Assembly (NCBI RefSeq): GCF_001467745.1
Contig: NZ_LNYG01000012.1
Location: 228,371-292,370, forward strand
DNA: 64,000 nt
Direction of reading: 5' to 3'
Source of the DNA: Legionella jamestowniensis
Lineage (GTDB): Bacteria; Pseudomonadota; Gammaproteobacteria; Legionellales; Legionellaceae
The position numbers and the translations under genes are program-made. The notes under the pieces are model-generated. The model saw nothing but the letters and a program-made list of their open reading frames with translations. It was not told the origin of the DNA and did not search any database. Of this stretch, positions 38,824 through 48,101 are shown piece by piece. The first letter of the stretch is position 1; each line of letters opens with the position of its first letter.

Positions 38824-38850
38824 TAAAGTTTTTTTCCTTATTTCCGATAA
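38824..38850 (+). promoter_or_regulatory. Sigma-28 (FliA) promoter of flagellin
   Basis: TAAAGTTT (38824-38831), 11 bases, then TCCGATAA (38843-38850). The FliA consensus is TAAAGTTT-N11-GCCGATAA, so only one position differs. It is 94 bp upstream of the flaA start. Confidence 0.9.
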
Positions 38851-38944
38851 AAACGATGGGTTCGATAAATTTAATAACAAAACGATTTATCGATAATAAG
38901 GTAAATCCCACATCCAGGGATTCAGGTTCGAGGAGATTTTAGTC

Positions 38945-40366
38945 ATGGCTCAAGTGATTAATACAAACGTGATGTCGCTTAATGCGCAACGTAACTTAAA
39001 CGGCTCACAAAAAACAATGCAATTAGCGATCCAACGTCTTTCATCAGGATTGCGCATTAACAGTGCAAAGGACGACGCAGCCGGTCTCTCTATTTCTGAA
39101 CGTATGACTGCCCAAGTTCGGGGTATGAATCAGGCCATCCGTAATGCGAACGATGGTATTTCATTATCACAAACTGCTGAAGGTGCGATGCAGGAAACAA
39201 CCAATATTTTGCAACGTATGCGGGAATTGGCATTGCAATCAGCAAACTCAACTAACAACTCCGGTGACCGTCAAGCCATTCAGGAGGAGGTTGACCAATT
39301 AAAGAGCGAGCTTGACAGGATTGCTACAAACACCGAGTTTAACGGCCAGCGGATCCTTGATGGCTCGTTCTCAAGTGCCAGCTTCCAGGTCGGGGCAAAT
39401 GCTAACCAAACTATCACTTTCGCAGTGGGTAGTATTAAATCGTCTTCTATCGGAGGTATTGCGCAAGAAGTCGGAACGGAAGTCTCTGCAGCAGCAGCGA
39501 CTGACATTACTATAGCTGTGGGTGGTGGTGCCGCATCTACAATTAATTCCAGTGCTGGCTTTACAGGCAATGCTTTCCAAGATGCTACTTCTGCCTATGC
39601 CAAAGCGGCTGCTATCAACGATGCAGGTATTGCAGGACTGTCAGTAACGGCATCTACTTCTGGTACACAAACATTAGGTGCTATTGGTGGTACTGCAGCA
39701 GATACTTATAACTTGTCAATTAATGGTGTGGCCATCTTTACCAACGAAGATGTATCTACGGCGTTAACTAATACCCAACTGCGTGATGCAATTAACTCCG
39801 CTAGCAGCCAAACTGGAGTAATAGCCAGCTTAAATGGCGGTGACCTCACACTCACAGCGAGTGATGGCCGTAACATTGATGTGACTGAAAGTGGTACTGG
39901 TTTCACCGCTGGTACAGATGGTATCACTGTAACGGGTGGTGATTTTGATGGTGTCCTACGTGGTAATCTTACACTGAGTGCTACCGACAGTATCTCCATC
40001 GGCGGTACAGTTGCCACCATAGGTCTTTCTGCCTCAATCGCCAGAGATGCAAGTGGTATTGATACCCTTGACGTAAGTACTGTTGATGGCGCACAAACCG
40101 CCATCCTGCGTTTAGACTCAGCGCTTTCTTCCGTGAGCTCTAACCGCGCCGCAATGGGTGCCCTGCAAAACCGATTTGAATCAACCATTGCGAACCTGCA
40201 GAACGTATCAGAAAACCTGTCTGCTGCACGAAGCCGAATTCAAGATGCTGACTTTGCAGCAGAAACAGCCAACCTGACTAAAGGGCAAATTCTGCAACAA
40301 GCTGGTACTGCCATGCTTGCCCAAGCGAATAGTTTGCCACAGTCTGTGTTGTCTTTGCTTGGATAG
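38945..40366 (+). CDS. flaA: Flagellin
   Basis: A 473-aa flagellin, the filament subunit. The D0/D1 ends are conserved ([39 protein letters not shown]-terminal [31 protein letters not shown]), and the middle is a variable Ala/Ser/Thr/Gly-rich domain. Length is close to that of L. pneumophila FlaA (about 475 aa). The C-terminal Leu-rich end is the part that NAIP5 recognises in mice. It has a sigma-28 promoter upstream and a strong terminator downstream. Confidence 0.97.
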   Translation: MAQVINTNVMSLNAQRNLNGSQKTMQLAIQRLSSGLRINSAKDDAAGLSISERMTAQVRGMNQAIRNANDGISLSQTAEGAMQETTNILQRMRELALQSANSTNNSGDRQAIQEEVDQLKSELDRIATNTEFNGQRILDGSFSSASFQVGANANQTITFAVGSIKSSSIGGIAQEVGTEVSAAAATDITIAVGGGAASTINSSAGFTGNAFQDATSAYAKAAAINDAGIAGLSVTASTSGTQTLGAIGGTAADTYNLSINGVAIFTNEDVSTALTNTQLRDAINSASSQTGVIASLNGGDLTLTASDGRNIDVTESGTGFTAGTDGITVTGGDFDGVLRGNLTLSATDSISIGGTVATIGLSASIARDASGIDTLDVSTVDGAQTAILRLDSALSSVSSNRAAMGALQNRFESTIANLQNVSENLSAARSRIQDADFAAETANLTKGQILQQAGTAMLAQANSLPQSVLSLLG

Positions 40367-40373
40367 TAAGTAC

Positions 40374-40408
40374 ACACCATGCGGGCTTCAACCGCATGGT
40401 GTTTTTTT
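40374..40408 (+). terminator. Terminator of flaA
   Basis: ACACCATGCGG (40374-40384) and CCGCATGGTGT (40392-40402) form a perfect 11-bp stem with a 7-nt loop, followed directly by six T. It separates flaA from flaG. Confidence 0.9.
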
Positions 40409-40451
40409 GTGTATGCCTTCAAAATTGGTGGCATAGAGGAGGTTTGTTGTC

Positions 40452-40724
40452 ATGGATATTGAACTACAGAAACCAAACGCGATTTCGTTTGAATCTAATA
40501 AAATAAGCAGCGAGAAAATGGAGTTCAACAAAGGGCCTACCTCGACAACGCCAAAAGCTGCTGATACTAAATATTCAGTTGATGAAGTGACTGGCATTTT
40601 ACAAGCGATTGTTACCGATAAATTATCCGAAGAAGTCATTCGTAAAATACCTGCAGACGAGTACTTGCAATTGTTATCATTAATTGATGAAATGATTAGT
40701 GGCTCTATTGATAAGCATGTTTGA
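40452..40724 (+). CDS. flaG: FlaG-family protein
   Basis: A 90-aa protein between flagellin and the cap gene, the usual place of flaG, whose product influences filament length. The C-terminal half (VIRKIPADEYLQLLSLIDEM) matches the FlaG pattern of R-K-I-P-x-E, although the second half of the domain is weakly conserved. It starts behind GAGGAGG. Confidence 0.85.
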   Translation: MDIELQKPNAISFESNKISSEKMEFNKGPTSTTPKAADTKYSVDEVTGILQAIVTDKLSEEVIRKIPADEYLQLLSLIDEMISGSIDKHV

Positions 40725-40832
40725 GTACAGCACTTCGGCAACTAGTTACAGGTTAATTAGGAATGGATGTGGCCGTAACTCTCCACGAGACAATACATCC
40801 AGTATGGCTTACAACAGAATAAGGACATTATC

Positions 40833-42500
40833 GTGGCAGTCTCATCAGTCGGTTCAGGCCTTGATATTAAAGCAATCGTAGAAGCACTGGTAAAAGCAGA
40901 TTTAACGCCAGCCCAGAACAGATTAAACAAGCAGGAAGCTAATTTTTCAACGCAGCTGTCAGCATTAGGGATGATAAAAAGTAGCCTTGCCAAAATGCAG
41001 ACTACCATGGCCAAGTTGGCTGATATTTCTCAAGTCTATTCAATGAAAAGTACAGTAAGTGATGAAAGCATCCTTGCTGCCATCATTGGCAAAGAGGCGG
41101 CCTCAGGAGCCTATCAAATTGAAGTCAATCAGCTTGCCACAAAACAAAATTTAGCAACAACTGCCTTTGCCAGTTCAACATCCACGATAGGCAGCGGTAG
41201 TATCACCATCGATTTTGGCACTTATAGTGCAGATTACAGCAGCTTTACTGCTAATCCCGATAAAGACCCAGTGACAATTAACATAGCTCCAGGCTCCAAT
41301 ACGTTAACAGCAATTAGAGATGCGATAAACAATAGTAACTCCGGTGTGCAAGCAAGTATTATTCAAGACGGACAAGGGGCACGCCTGACTTTATTAAGCC
41401 CTGAAACAGGCAAGGCAATGGCTATGAAAATTACCGTTGTCGATGATGATGGGACTAATAATGATACCGCTGGATTATCTGCCCTTGCCTACGACCCGAC
41501 TACAGGTATTAATTCGTTAACTCAAACGGTAGAGGCTAAAAATAGTGAGGTGATGATCAATGGGCTTTTATTAACGCAAAGCAGTAACCAGCTTAAAGAT
41601 GCGATTGCAGGTATTACCCTTAATCTGAAGAAAGCCCAACCAGGTACTCTTGTTGATTTAAGAATTGAGAAAGATACAAATCAACTCAAAGCAATGGTCA
41701 ATGAATTCGTTAAACAATATAACGACACTATTACAACCATTAATTCATTAACCTCTTATAATTCAGCAACCAAAAAAGGTGGGCTGATGCAAAGTGATAC
41801 CGGTATTCGTAGCCTTAAATTAAATCTTAGTAAATTGATTAGTGAACCTGTAGGTGAATCTGGTAATGCAATTCGTTCCTTGGCAGACATTGGCATCACA
41901 ACCAATGAAAAAGGTCTTCTTGTGATTAATGACACCAAGTTTACCGAGGCTCTTGATAATCACTATAACGATATTGGGACTCTTTTGGCCAAAACAGCCA
42001 CAGCAACTGATGGCAATGTTCGCATAAAATCAGTAGGTACAACCGTTAAAGCTGGCAGCTACGATCTCGTAGTAGACAGTTTCACTCCGGGAGTTGACTT
42101 ATCAGGGAAAATTGGAGGCGTCTATGCTTCCTCCAGTGATGGCCTGACTTTGTCAGGAACTGATAATTTTAAAGGTCTTGCAGTAGATATCCTTGCCGGA
42201 GGAACAGGCTCTCGAGGAAAAATTACTGTCACCGACGGTTTGGCCGCGAAATTTAATGATTTACTAAAAATCTATTTGGATGAGAAAAACGGTGAATTTT
42301 CTACCCGTACTGCACAATTGGATAAACGGGTTGAAGGAATTGCAAAAGAGCGTGAACAACTTGAAATGAGGGCAGAAATACTTACTAAACGCTATACGAA
42401 ACAATTTGTTGCGCTGGATTCGCTTTTAGTAAGAATGCAGGGTACCAGTGACTTTTTAAGTCAACAACTTGCCAATTTACCGCAATTAAATAGGAAATAG
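40833..42500 (+). CDS. fliD: Flagellar hook-associated protein 2 (filament cap)
   Basis: A 555-aa cap protein that helps flagellin fold at the filament tip. It has the FliD N-terminus SVGSGLDIKAIVEALVKADL and the C-terminal domain (EFVKQYNDTITTINSLTSYN; QLDKRVEGIAKEREQLEMRA). The start is GTG at 40833 with AAGGACA upstream. It is followed by fliS after 2 bp. Confidence 0.96.
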   Translation: MAVSSVGSGLDIKAIVEALVKADLTPAQNRLNKQEANFSTQLSALGMIKSSLAKMQTTMAKLADISQVYSMKSTVSDESILAAIIGKEAASGAYQIEVNQLATKQNLATTAFASSTSTIGSGSITIDFGTYSADYSSFTANPDKDPVTINIAPGSNTLTAIRDAINNSNSGVQASIIQDGQGARLTLLSPETGKAMAMKITVVDDDGTNNDTAGLSALAYDPTTGINSLTQTVEAKNSEVMINGLLLTQSSNQLKDAIAGITLNLKKAQPGTLVDLRIEKDTNQLKAMVNEFVKQYNDTITTINSLTSYNSATKKGGLMQSDTGIRSLKLNLSKLISEPVGESGNAIRSLADIGITTNEKGLLVINDTKFTEALDNHYNDIGTLLAKTATATDGNVRIKSVGTTVKAGSYDLVVDSFTPGVDLSGKIGGVYASSSDGLTLSGTDNFKGLAVDILAGGTGSRGKITVTDGLAAKFNDLLKIYLDEKNGEFSTRTAQLDKRVEGIAKEREQLEMRAEILTKRYTKQFVALDSLLVRMQGTSDFLSQQLANLPQLNRK

Positions 42501-42502
42501 CC

Positions 42503-42904
42503 ATGAAAATACCGTACCAACAAGCGCTTGAGCAATATAAATCCATAGAGCTCCAAACTCGAATTGATACGGCGAGCCCCCATGAATTAATTCATTTATT
42601 GCTTCAAGGCGCACGCTCTCATATCGCAACAGCGCAAGGCAATATTCAACGCAATCAAATCAGTGAAAAAGGGGAACATATCAGTAAGTCGATCAGTATC
42701 ATTGAAGGGCTTCGAAGCAGTCTTGATCATGAAAACGGTGGGGAAATTGCTGCAAATCTTGATAGACTTTATGAATATATTCAAAGAATTTTGTTAAAAG
42801 CCAACCTAGATAATGATGTTAATTTACTAACCCAAGCCAATACTTTATTAGCCGAAATTCACCAAGCATGGCAAGATATAAGGGAAAAGATAGACAAAGA
42901 GTAA
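42503..42904 (+). CDS. fliS: Flagellin export chaperone FliS
   Basis: A 133-aa helical chaperone that binds the flagellin C-terminus before export. Typical features are YKSIELQTRIDTASPHELIH and a four-helix pattern. It is two bases downstream of fliD. No fliT follows; the next 540 bp hold an IS remnant. Confidence 0.95.
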   Translation: MKIPYQQALEQYKSIELQTRIDTASPHELIHLLLQGARSHIATAQGNIQRNQISEKGEHISKSISIIEGLRSSLDHENGGEIAANLDRLYEYIQRILLKANLDNDVNLLTQANTLLAEIHQAWQDIREKIDKE

Positions 42905-43058
42905 TAGTAACTATTCGGTACAATTCCATACCATTCGAAAATGGTACCACTCGTTAAGGATAGTTGTTATCTAATGTTTTTAGCAAGTTTTATTATTCAT
43001 CCATGCCAAAAAATATTTAATACCTCACCAATAGTACAACTATGCTGTACACATAAAC

Positions 43059-43363
43059 TGTGTGATTCATAGAGATCATTTCAATTTTTTCATAATCAAA
43101 TCTGCATGATAATTGGCTATTTGGATGCGTTCATTGTCTATTCTATAGTTATTACTCACCTCTTCACTGAAGGGAGTTATTTCGCTAATTCAGCTACGAT
43201 AGCCGAGGGAGGTTTTCCTCTTAGTGAACCATGAGGACGCTGTCAGTTATAAAAAAATTGCCATTGAGCTAGCTCTTCTCTAAGAGTTTCAAAGTCAGAT
43301 AAATCTGTAATAGCGTAAAACTCTTCAAGATCTGTTTTTTGCGATCGCTCTATGAATCACACA
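43059..43363 (-). mobile_element. IS481-like element remnant with terminal inverted repeats
   Basis: The 16-bp sequence TGTGTGATTCATAGAG (43059-43074) reappears exactly in reverse complement at 43348-43363. Between them is the C-terminal piece of a transposase on the minus strand. The element is only about 305 bp, so most of the transposase gene has been deleted. The TGT ends are typical of IS481-type elements. Confidence 0.75.
43177..43350 (-). pseudogene. IS481-type transposase, C-terminal fragment with in-frame stop
   Basis: The minus-strand frame reads ERSQKTDLEEFYAI, then EELAQWQFFYN, a TGA stop, and QRPHGSLRGKPPSAIVAELA. This is the end of an IS481/IS3-type DDE integrase, where the family has YNxxRPH with Trp at the stop position, so TGG probably became TGA. 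It contains the last catalytic-Glu region but no complete gene. The rest of the 539-bp gap after fliS shows no gene. Confidence 0.85.
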
Positions 43364-43443
43364 AATAAGCTATAATAGTCTTTTCTTGTCAACAAATGAA
43401 TCAATTCGCTTTACCCAGATGTATAATTCAACCCATATCTCGA

Positions 43444-45111
43444 CTATATAGCTTGATGATGCGAAACAGTGGTATTAATTTGTAGCTCAGTATTGAGCGT
43501 TCTTAGTGTTCCTATTAAAAATTGTAAATCTTCTCGTGTGGCATGTGATTTTTTTTCCATCCTTTCTGGAGCTAGATAGGTTAATAAAAGGTCTACCATA
43601 AATTGATTATAAGAATTAGGTTTCATTTTATTACTAATGTGTTCCTCTAGAACATCAGACAAAGCCGTAATCGTATTGGATCCTAATTTTTCAATGCGAG
43701 AAATAGCAAGACTAAAATTACTGTATTCCTTAAATCCATCATGGGCAACACTGCCACTATAAAGCTGGTGGTATAATATAAAAGAATGATTAACAAAAGC
43801 TTGAATTTTTCGTTCAAAGCTTGTTAATTTATTGTCAGATTCTTCCTCATAGTAGTCATTATGCAATGCCTGAATAACATCAACTAAAGCCGACATTTTT
43901 TTTTCTTCTTCATAGCTTACGACTTGTTCTTCAGTTTCTAAAATGAATGGAGCCGTTGGGATATACCCGGCAGGGAGAATTTGCTTATGATTAGCAATAT
44001 ACTCTTCGGATATTTGCAGATAAGTATTAATTATATCATAAAAGTTCTTAGTCTGATCCCGCGCAGAATACATACTCTCTGAAGGAGCAAGGTGGGGATC
44101 TTTGACTACTTTGGAACCCAATATCTTGGAAAGCTCTTCTGATGCTTTGCGTTGCTCTTCTGTAAGAAATGCATTTTCGTGTTTTAATTCTAAATGAGGT
44201 TCTAATTTTTGTTTAAATTCTTCTTTATAATTTTCGAAGGGACTGTCATTTCCATTACTGTATTTTTTTGAGCTAGACATTTGACTTCTTAGAGGTATAG
44301 TTTTATCTCCAGCTCTCCTTAAGATCATATGATAGGGGCTATAATGCTCCCCTTGCCGTTGTTTGCCAGGCGTTATCTTCCACCCTGTATAATTTAATAA
44401 TTTATCGACAAGATTGCTTAACATTGAAGGTATATGATATTTTTCAAGAATAACTGATTTCATAGATTTAAAACTGTTACTATTTACAACTCGTAGTTGA
44501 ACATTCTGCGCTCTAAATTGGGTAGCAACCGCCTCTGCAACTGCAGCCCTCATGCAATTGCCTTGAAGTATGATATCGTCAGGTTTTATACCTTTTTGCA
44601 GTAAATCATTTACCATGGCAATGCCTGAATTCACCAAATCATTAAACTCTAAAACTTCTCCGGTACTGCTATACATTCCTGGATAGTTAAACGCATGAAT
44701 GGTGGCTCCAGATTTTATTTGTTGTTTTATCATGCTGGGAACAAATCCCTCGTAAAACTGCTGACTTCCAAGGAAATTAAGAATGTGTTTTCCAGCCCCA
44801 GGAAGCTTGTTATTTTTATTTATAGGAGACAAGCTAATACTATCTAATTTGCAAAAATTTCCTCTTACATCCTGACTCATAACAAAATTACGTTCAGCTT
44901 TAATATTTTCCCAGCCTTTCTTTATTATATTATTATTAATAGCTTTCTTTGAAAACATACTTTCGGCATATTCTTCAAAGGTTTTATAACCCTTAAAGGC
45001 GTACCAATCTCGTTTTATCGTGGGAAATAAAATATTTGTCATAATCCTTTGCATTTTTCTCTGAATTGAAAAAGACTCACGTCTATGCTGATTATGTATA
45101 GAAGATACCAT
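43444..45111 (-). CDS. Alpha/beta-hydrolase-like protein with Cys at the nucleophile position, candidate effector
   Basis: A 555-aa protein. The section from residue 108 to 200 follows the alpha/beta-hydrolase core: ILNFLGSQQFYEGF (strand and oxyanion region), ATIHAFNYPGMYSSTGEV, and DDIILQGNCMRAAVAEAVA as nucleophile elbow. The usual G-x-S-x-G is GNCMR, so Cys186 stands in the nucleophile place. The C-terminal 350 residues are helical and unrecognised. Several Legionella effectors (SidB/SdbA types) have such folds. Start may be the ATG at 45111 or Met20/Met24. It lies in the decaying region behind an IS remnant. Confidence 0.7.
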   Translation of the reverse strand: MVSSIHNQHRRESFSIQRKMQRIMTNILFPTIKRDWYAFKGYKTFEEYAESMFSKKAINNNIIKKGWENIKAERNFVMSQDVRGNFCKLDSISLSPINKNNKLPGAGKHILNFLGSQQFYEGFVPSMIKQQIKSGATIHAFNYPGMYSSTGEVLEFNDLVNSGIAMVNDLLQKGIKPDDIILQGNCMRAAVAEAVATQFRAQNVQLRVVNSNSFKSMKSVILEKYHIPSMLSNLVDKLLNYTGWKITPGKQRQGEHYSPYHMILRRAGDKTIPLRSQMSSSKKYSNGNDSPFENYKEEFKQKLEPHLELKHENAFLTEEQRKASEELSKILGSKVVKDPHLAPSESMYSARDQTKNFYDIINTYLQISEEYIANHKQILPAGYIPTAPFILETEEQVVSYEEEKKMSALVDVIQALHNDYYEEESDNKLTSFERKIQAFVNHSFILYHQLYSGSVAHDGFKEYSNFSLAISRIEKLGSNTITALSDVLEEHISNKMKPNSYNQFMVDLLLTYLAPERMEKKSHATREDLQFLIGTLRTLNTELQINTTVSHHQAI

Positions 45112-45322
45112 CTCATCACTTGTAAAATAATTACACTTTCAATTTATTATAGCTAAGTAATCATGAAGTATTGGTAAAGCTTGATTGACAATAATGGGCT
45201 AGGATAATTTATTGACTCTGACATGGACAACGATAGTTTTACATATGAATTAATTAATTTGGGTGATTATTTTTGAAGTTTTTTTTAATTACAATGTATT
45301 CTTTTTTTAATCGTAAAGTTGT

Positions 45323-46000
45323 ATGTCCATTCCATTTCGATAGGCAGTAATCGATATCGAAACCACTGGCCTAAAAGTGACACGCGATAAATCATTGAAC
45401 TCGCTGTTATCATACTAAGCGAAAAAGGCATTGAAAAAACTTGGGCTACTTTGATTAACCCGAAAATCACGATTACTAATCCAGAGGTAAAATCTGCCCT
45501 TCCCTTTGAAGCCATTGCTTCTGATTTATTTGATTTTGCTGAATGATTGTATTTGGTAGCACACAATGCGCTATTTGATTATGGATTTTTAAAAAATGCA
45601 TTTAAACAATGTGGCTATCGGTTACCAATCCAAAGTGCTTTGAACTCTAAAATTAGCGAGAAGTTGTTATCCCTTGCTTTCCCATTATGATTTAAGCTCA
45701 CTGCTTCAATTAAATTTATCACAAGACCAAAGGCATCAAGCGGCAAGTGATGTGCAACTTCTTACAGAAAACGTTTAAGGAATTTACGCCTTTAACCCTC
45801 TAGTAAAAGCAAAAGCCATTTATAATGAGTCCGTAAACCTTCTAAACTCATTACCGATTTAAATACCCCCTATCAACCTGGTGTTATTTTTTTACAAGGA
45901 TAAAAATGATTTACCCATTTGTTTTCTTGGAGAACCTCATTAAAAGAAGAATTGCTCATCCTTGTAAACAAAAATGAATCTCAGTGCCTAGACCGAGATA
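45323..46000 (+). pseudogene. Broken DEDDh exonuclease / GIY-YIG fusion gene
   Basis: Pieces of one protein appear in shifting frames. From ATG 45323: MSIPFR, a TAG stop, then AVIDIETTGL (DEDDh motif I). In another frame IIELAVIILSEKGIEKTWAT, later LVAHNALFDYGFLKNAFKQ (motif II), and SQDQRHQAASDVQLLTENV (motif III). Then, after more shifts, YQPGV and YFFYKDKNDLPI recall the GIY-YIG start. This order, exonuclease followed by GIY-YIG, is that of the PolC-epsilon/UvrC-like hybrid proteins. At least two stops and three frameshifts make it inactive. Its 3' limit is uncertain. Confidence 0.7.
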
Positions 46001-46127
46001 CCTACAAAAATTAAATGCTTTTCTAAATGAACCCGATAATCAATATAAACTCATTGGCCTACATCAAATATGCGTATTAAACCCAGCATGTACTAATATT
46101 AAGATAATGTCATTAATAGGGATATTT

Positions 46128-47777
46128 ATGCGACGCATTTTTATACATTTACCCACTTCGACGGATCAGCAAAAGAGCGATTATCTCCTGCATAACCAAA
46201 AAATTGCTGAGAAATTAAATCAGGATATGGTCGTTATGGCAAAGCCCGAGACGCTGGACTTATTACCACTCCAAGAAGCAGCAAGCATATACCAATGGGG
46301 TGATGTTCCTATACTGCCAGTAGAGCAAGTTCGGGTGAGCTTTATGGGGCACGGGAGACGTAATGGTTTTGGGGATTTCGAGTCCTCTAACGAATTTTTT
46401 GAGTTTCTGATCAGGCTTAAAGAACAAAATCCTCAGGTAACAGACATAGAGCTTTTCTCGTGTAATGTGGGCTTGACCACAGAAGACAATAGGGGTTTTG
46501 CCGCAGAAGTATCGGAGTTAGTTGATAATAACCCTGATTTATTTCCTGGAGGGCTAGCGCTTCATGCGTTTAGATTTGAAGATGATGGGCTTGGGAATTA
46601 TTTTTTGGTGACGCCTATAGATATAGAAACAGATAAAATTAGTTTTGGTTTTTCAAAAACAAGTGGGGAGTGGGAACAGTTAAATAAAAAATTGGGGGAT
46701 TTATTAGGGGTAAAACACACCATCGGGGCTATCGAGCTACTTAATAGAAACGAGCAATACTCATCCCGTCAAAAGCGCTCTTTAAACATACCTTTAGGCT
46801 ATCGTCTGTCGGATATATTTGAGGTAAGAAAAGAGTATTACAACAGTCAGAATTACGAAGAGCATCTGACAGCACTATCAATTCTTAAAGAAATGATAGA
46901 ATTATGCCAAGTTTCAGGATTAAAGTTGTCCCCCCACCCAAGTCTGGGAAATTCTTTTGATTACATGGTAGAAAATGCAAGTTCCTTACGGTTAACGGAT
47001 GAGCGCTTAGAAATAAGCTATTCGGATAGCCATCCAGAACTACTTGACGAAGGGGCCTGTCAAACGTTACTTAACCAGCTTAGTATATACGACCTCAATA
47101 TAAACATACCCGGTACAAAAATAAATATTAATAAAAATGGCGATATGAGTGGAAAACAATTTCTTTCCTTCAGCCATACCGATTTAGGTCGGATAACACT
47201 AAACCTGGATATAGAAGCCAGGCATACTCAAGAGCAAATGCAAGAAATCATTACGGCTAACCGGATTCCAGTTAAAAATAACTGTAATAGTTATGATATA
47301 ACTAACCTAAGCAGTGTTTTGGTTAGTTTTACAAGTGCCAATCAAGAGGTGTCAGAATTAACCATCAAAACCAGAAAGTTGTATGATGCTATTGGCCAAT
47401 ACCGAATCAAACTGGAAGATGATATTCGGCGCGACGACCCTCTTGCGAGAAGTATAGCGAAAAATCTGTTTATTCTGTGGAATAAGAATATTCAGGAGGA
47501 ATCCAAAGCCGAAGCAAGACAACTAAGAAACGAGAAGTTTGAGCTGTTGTTTTGGGCACAACATTATTTATCGATGCCCAGTAGCCAGGAGGCCTATAAT
47601 CAATTTCATGAAATTCTTAGTAACTGCTCAGAAGATACCCTAAATTATGGAAATAACACCAAATCTTTAGCTAAAAAACTCACTGAATTAGCTGAAAATG
47701 ACTATCATTTAGAAAGACCTGTGTGTTTACACAGTAATTATACCGACCGGGAATCAAAGAGCTCAAACCCCACATGA
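46128..47777 (+). CDS. Protein with a C80-like (CPD-like) cysteine protease domain, candidate effector
   Basis: A 549-aa protein from ATG 46128 (RBS ATAGGGAT); the frame is open from 45984, but those codons belong to the upstream pseudogene. Residues 1-190 resemble the C80 autoprocessing domain of MARTX and large clostridial toxins: VRVSFMGHGRRNGFGD with His75, DIELFSCNVGL with Cys112, then RGFAAEVSEL, LALHAFRFEDDGLGN and DKISFGFS in the same order as in MARTX CPD. The His-Cys dyad fits clan CD. The remaining 350 residues are unrecognised. A secreted effector or self-cleaving protein is possible. Confidence 0.65.
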   Translation: MRRIFIHLPTSTDQQKSDYLLHNQKIAEKLNQDMVVMAKPETLDLLPLQEAASIYQWGDVPILPVEQVRVSFMGHGRRNGFGDFESSNEFFEFLIRLKEQNPQVTDIELFSCNVGLTTEDNRGFAAEVSELVDNNPDLFPGGLALHAFRFEDDGLGNYFLVTPIDIETDKISFGFSKTSGEWEQLNKKLGDLLGVKHTIGAIELLNRNEQYSSRQKRSLNIPLGYRLSDIFEVRKEYYNSQNYEEHLTALSILKEMIELCQVSGLKLSPHPSLGNSFDYMVENASSLRLTDERLEISYSDSHPELLDEGACQTLLNQLSIYDLNINIPGTKININKNGDMSGKQFLSFSHTDLGRITLNLDIEARHTQEQMQEIITANRIPVKNNCNSYDITNLSSVLVSFTSANQEVSELTIKTRKLYDAIGQYRIKLEDDIRRDDPLARSIAKNLFILWNKNIQEESKAEARQLRNEKFELLFWAQHYLSMPSSQEAYNQFHEILSNCSEDTLNYGNNTKSLAKKLTELAENDYHLERPVCLHSNYTDRESKSSNPT

Positions 47778-47850
47778 ACGTTTCTAATACCTGGAACAAT
47801 TATTTTAAATATCAGACCTAATAAAGACACCAAAAATGATTGGTAATCCA

Positions 47851-47945
47851 TTACGTGATAAGAGCGACTTTTAGCCAGCCCTCTTTTCGTGTATCGAATT
47901 ATTTATAAGCTTCAATCACCTTATCTAAGGGTTTCTTTGAGTTAA
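47851..47945 (-). pseudogene. C-terminal scrap of a zinc alcohol dehydrogenase
   Basis: The minus-strand frame reads KKPLDKVIEAYK, a stop, then FDTRKEGWLKVALIT and a stop. This recalls the end of medium-chain alcohol/formaldehyde dehydrogenases (PLDxxxEAYxxF...GxxKVVL). Nothing upstream remains. The gap 47778-48101 holds nothing else I can name. Confidence 0.35.
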
Positions 47946-48101
47946 GATTGTTAATGGGTTAAGTCATCAAAAAATTTTTACTGATTATTCAAGATATTTA
48001 AACATTTTTGATAAGAAACGGTCAATTTGCGCTATTTACAAGCGCGCTTTACCGCCCTCTATCATTTGATTAGTGTCACAATAATTATAACAACGGGGGC
48101 A

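Noticed and set aside
39706-40188. 160-aa ORF antisense to flagellin
   Set aside because: It is a shadow of the Ala/Ser/Thr-rich middle of flaA, without a ribosome-binding site or a recognisable motif.
45285-45566. 93-aa minus-strand ORF
   Set aside because: It lies antisense to the exonuclease remnant, whose motifs are clearly on the plus strand.
45984-46127. GTG start extending the C80-like protein by 48 residues
   Set aside because: Those codons belong to the remains of the upstream pseudogene, and ATG 46128 has a better ribosome-binding site.
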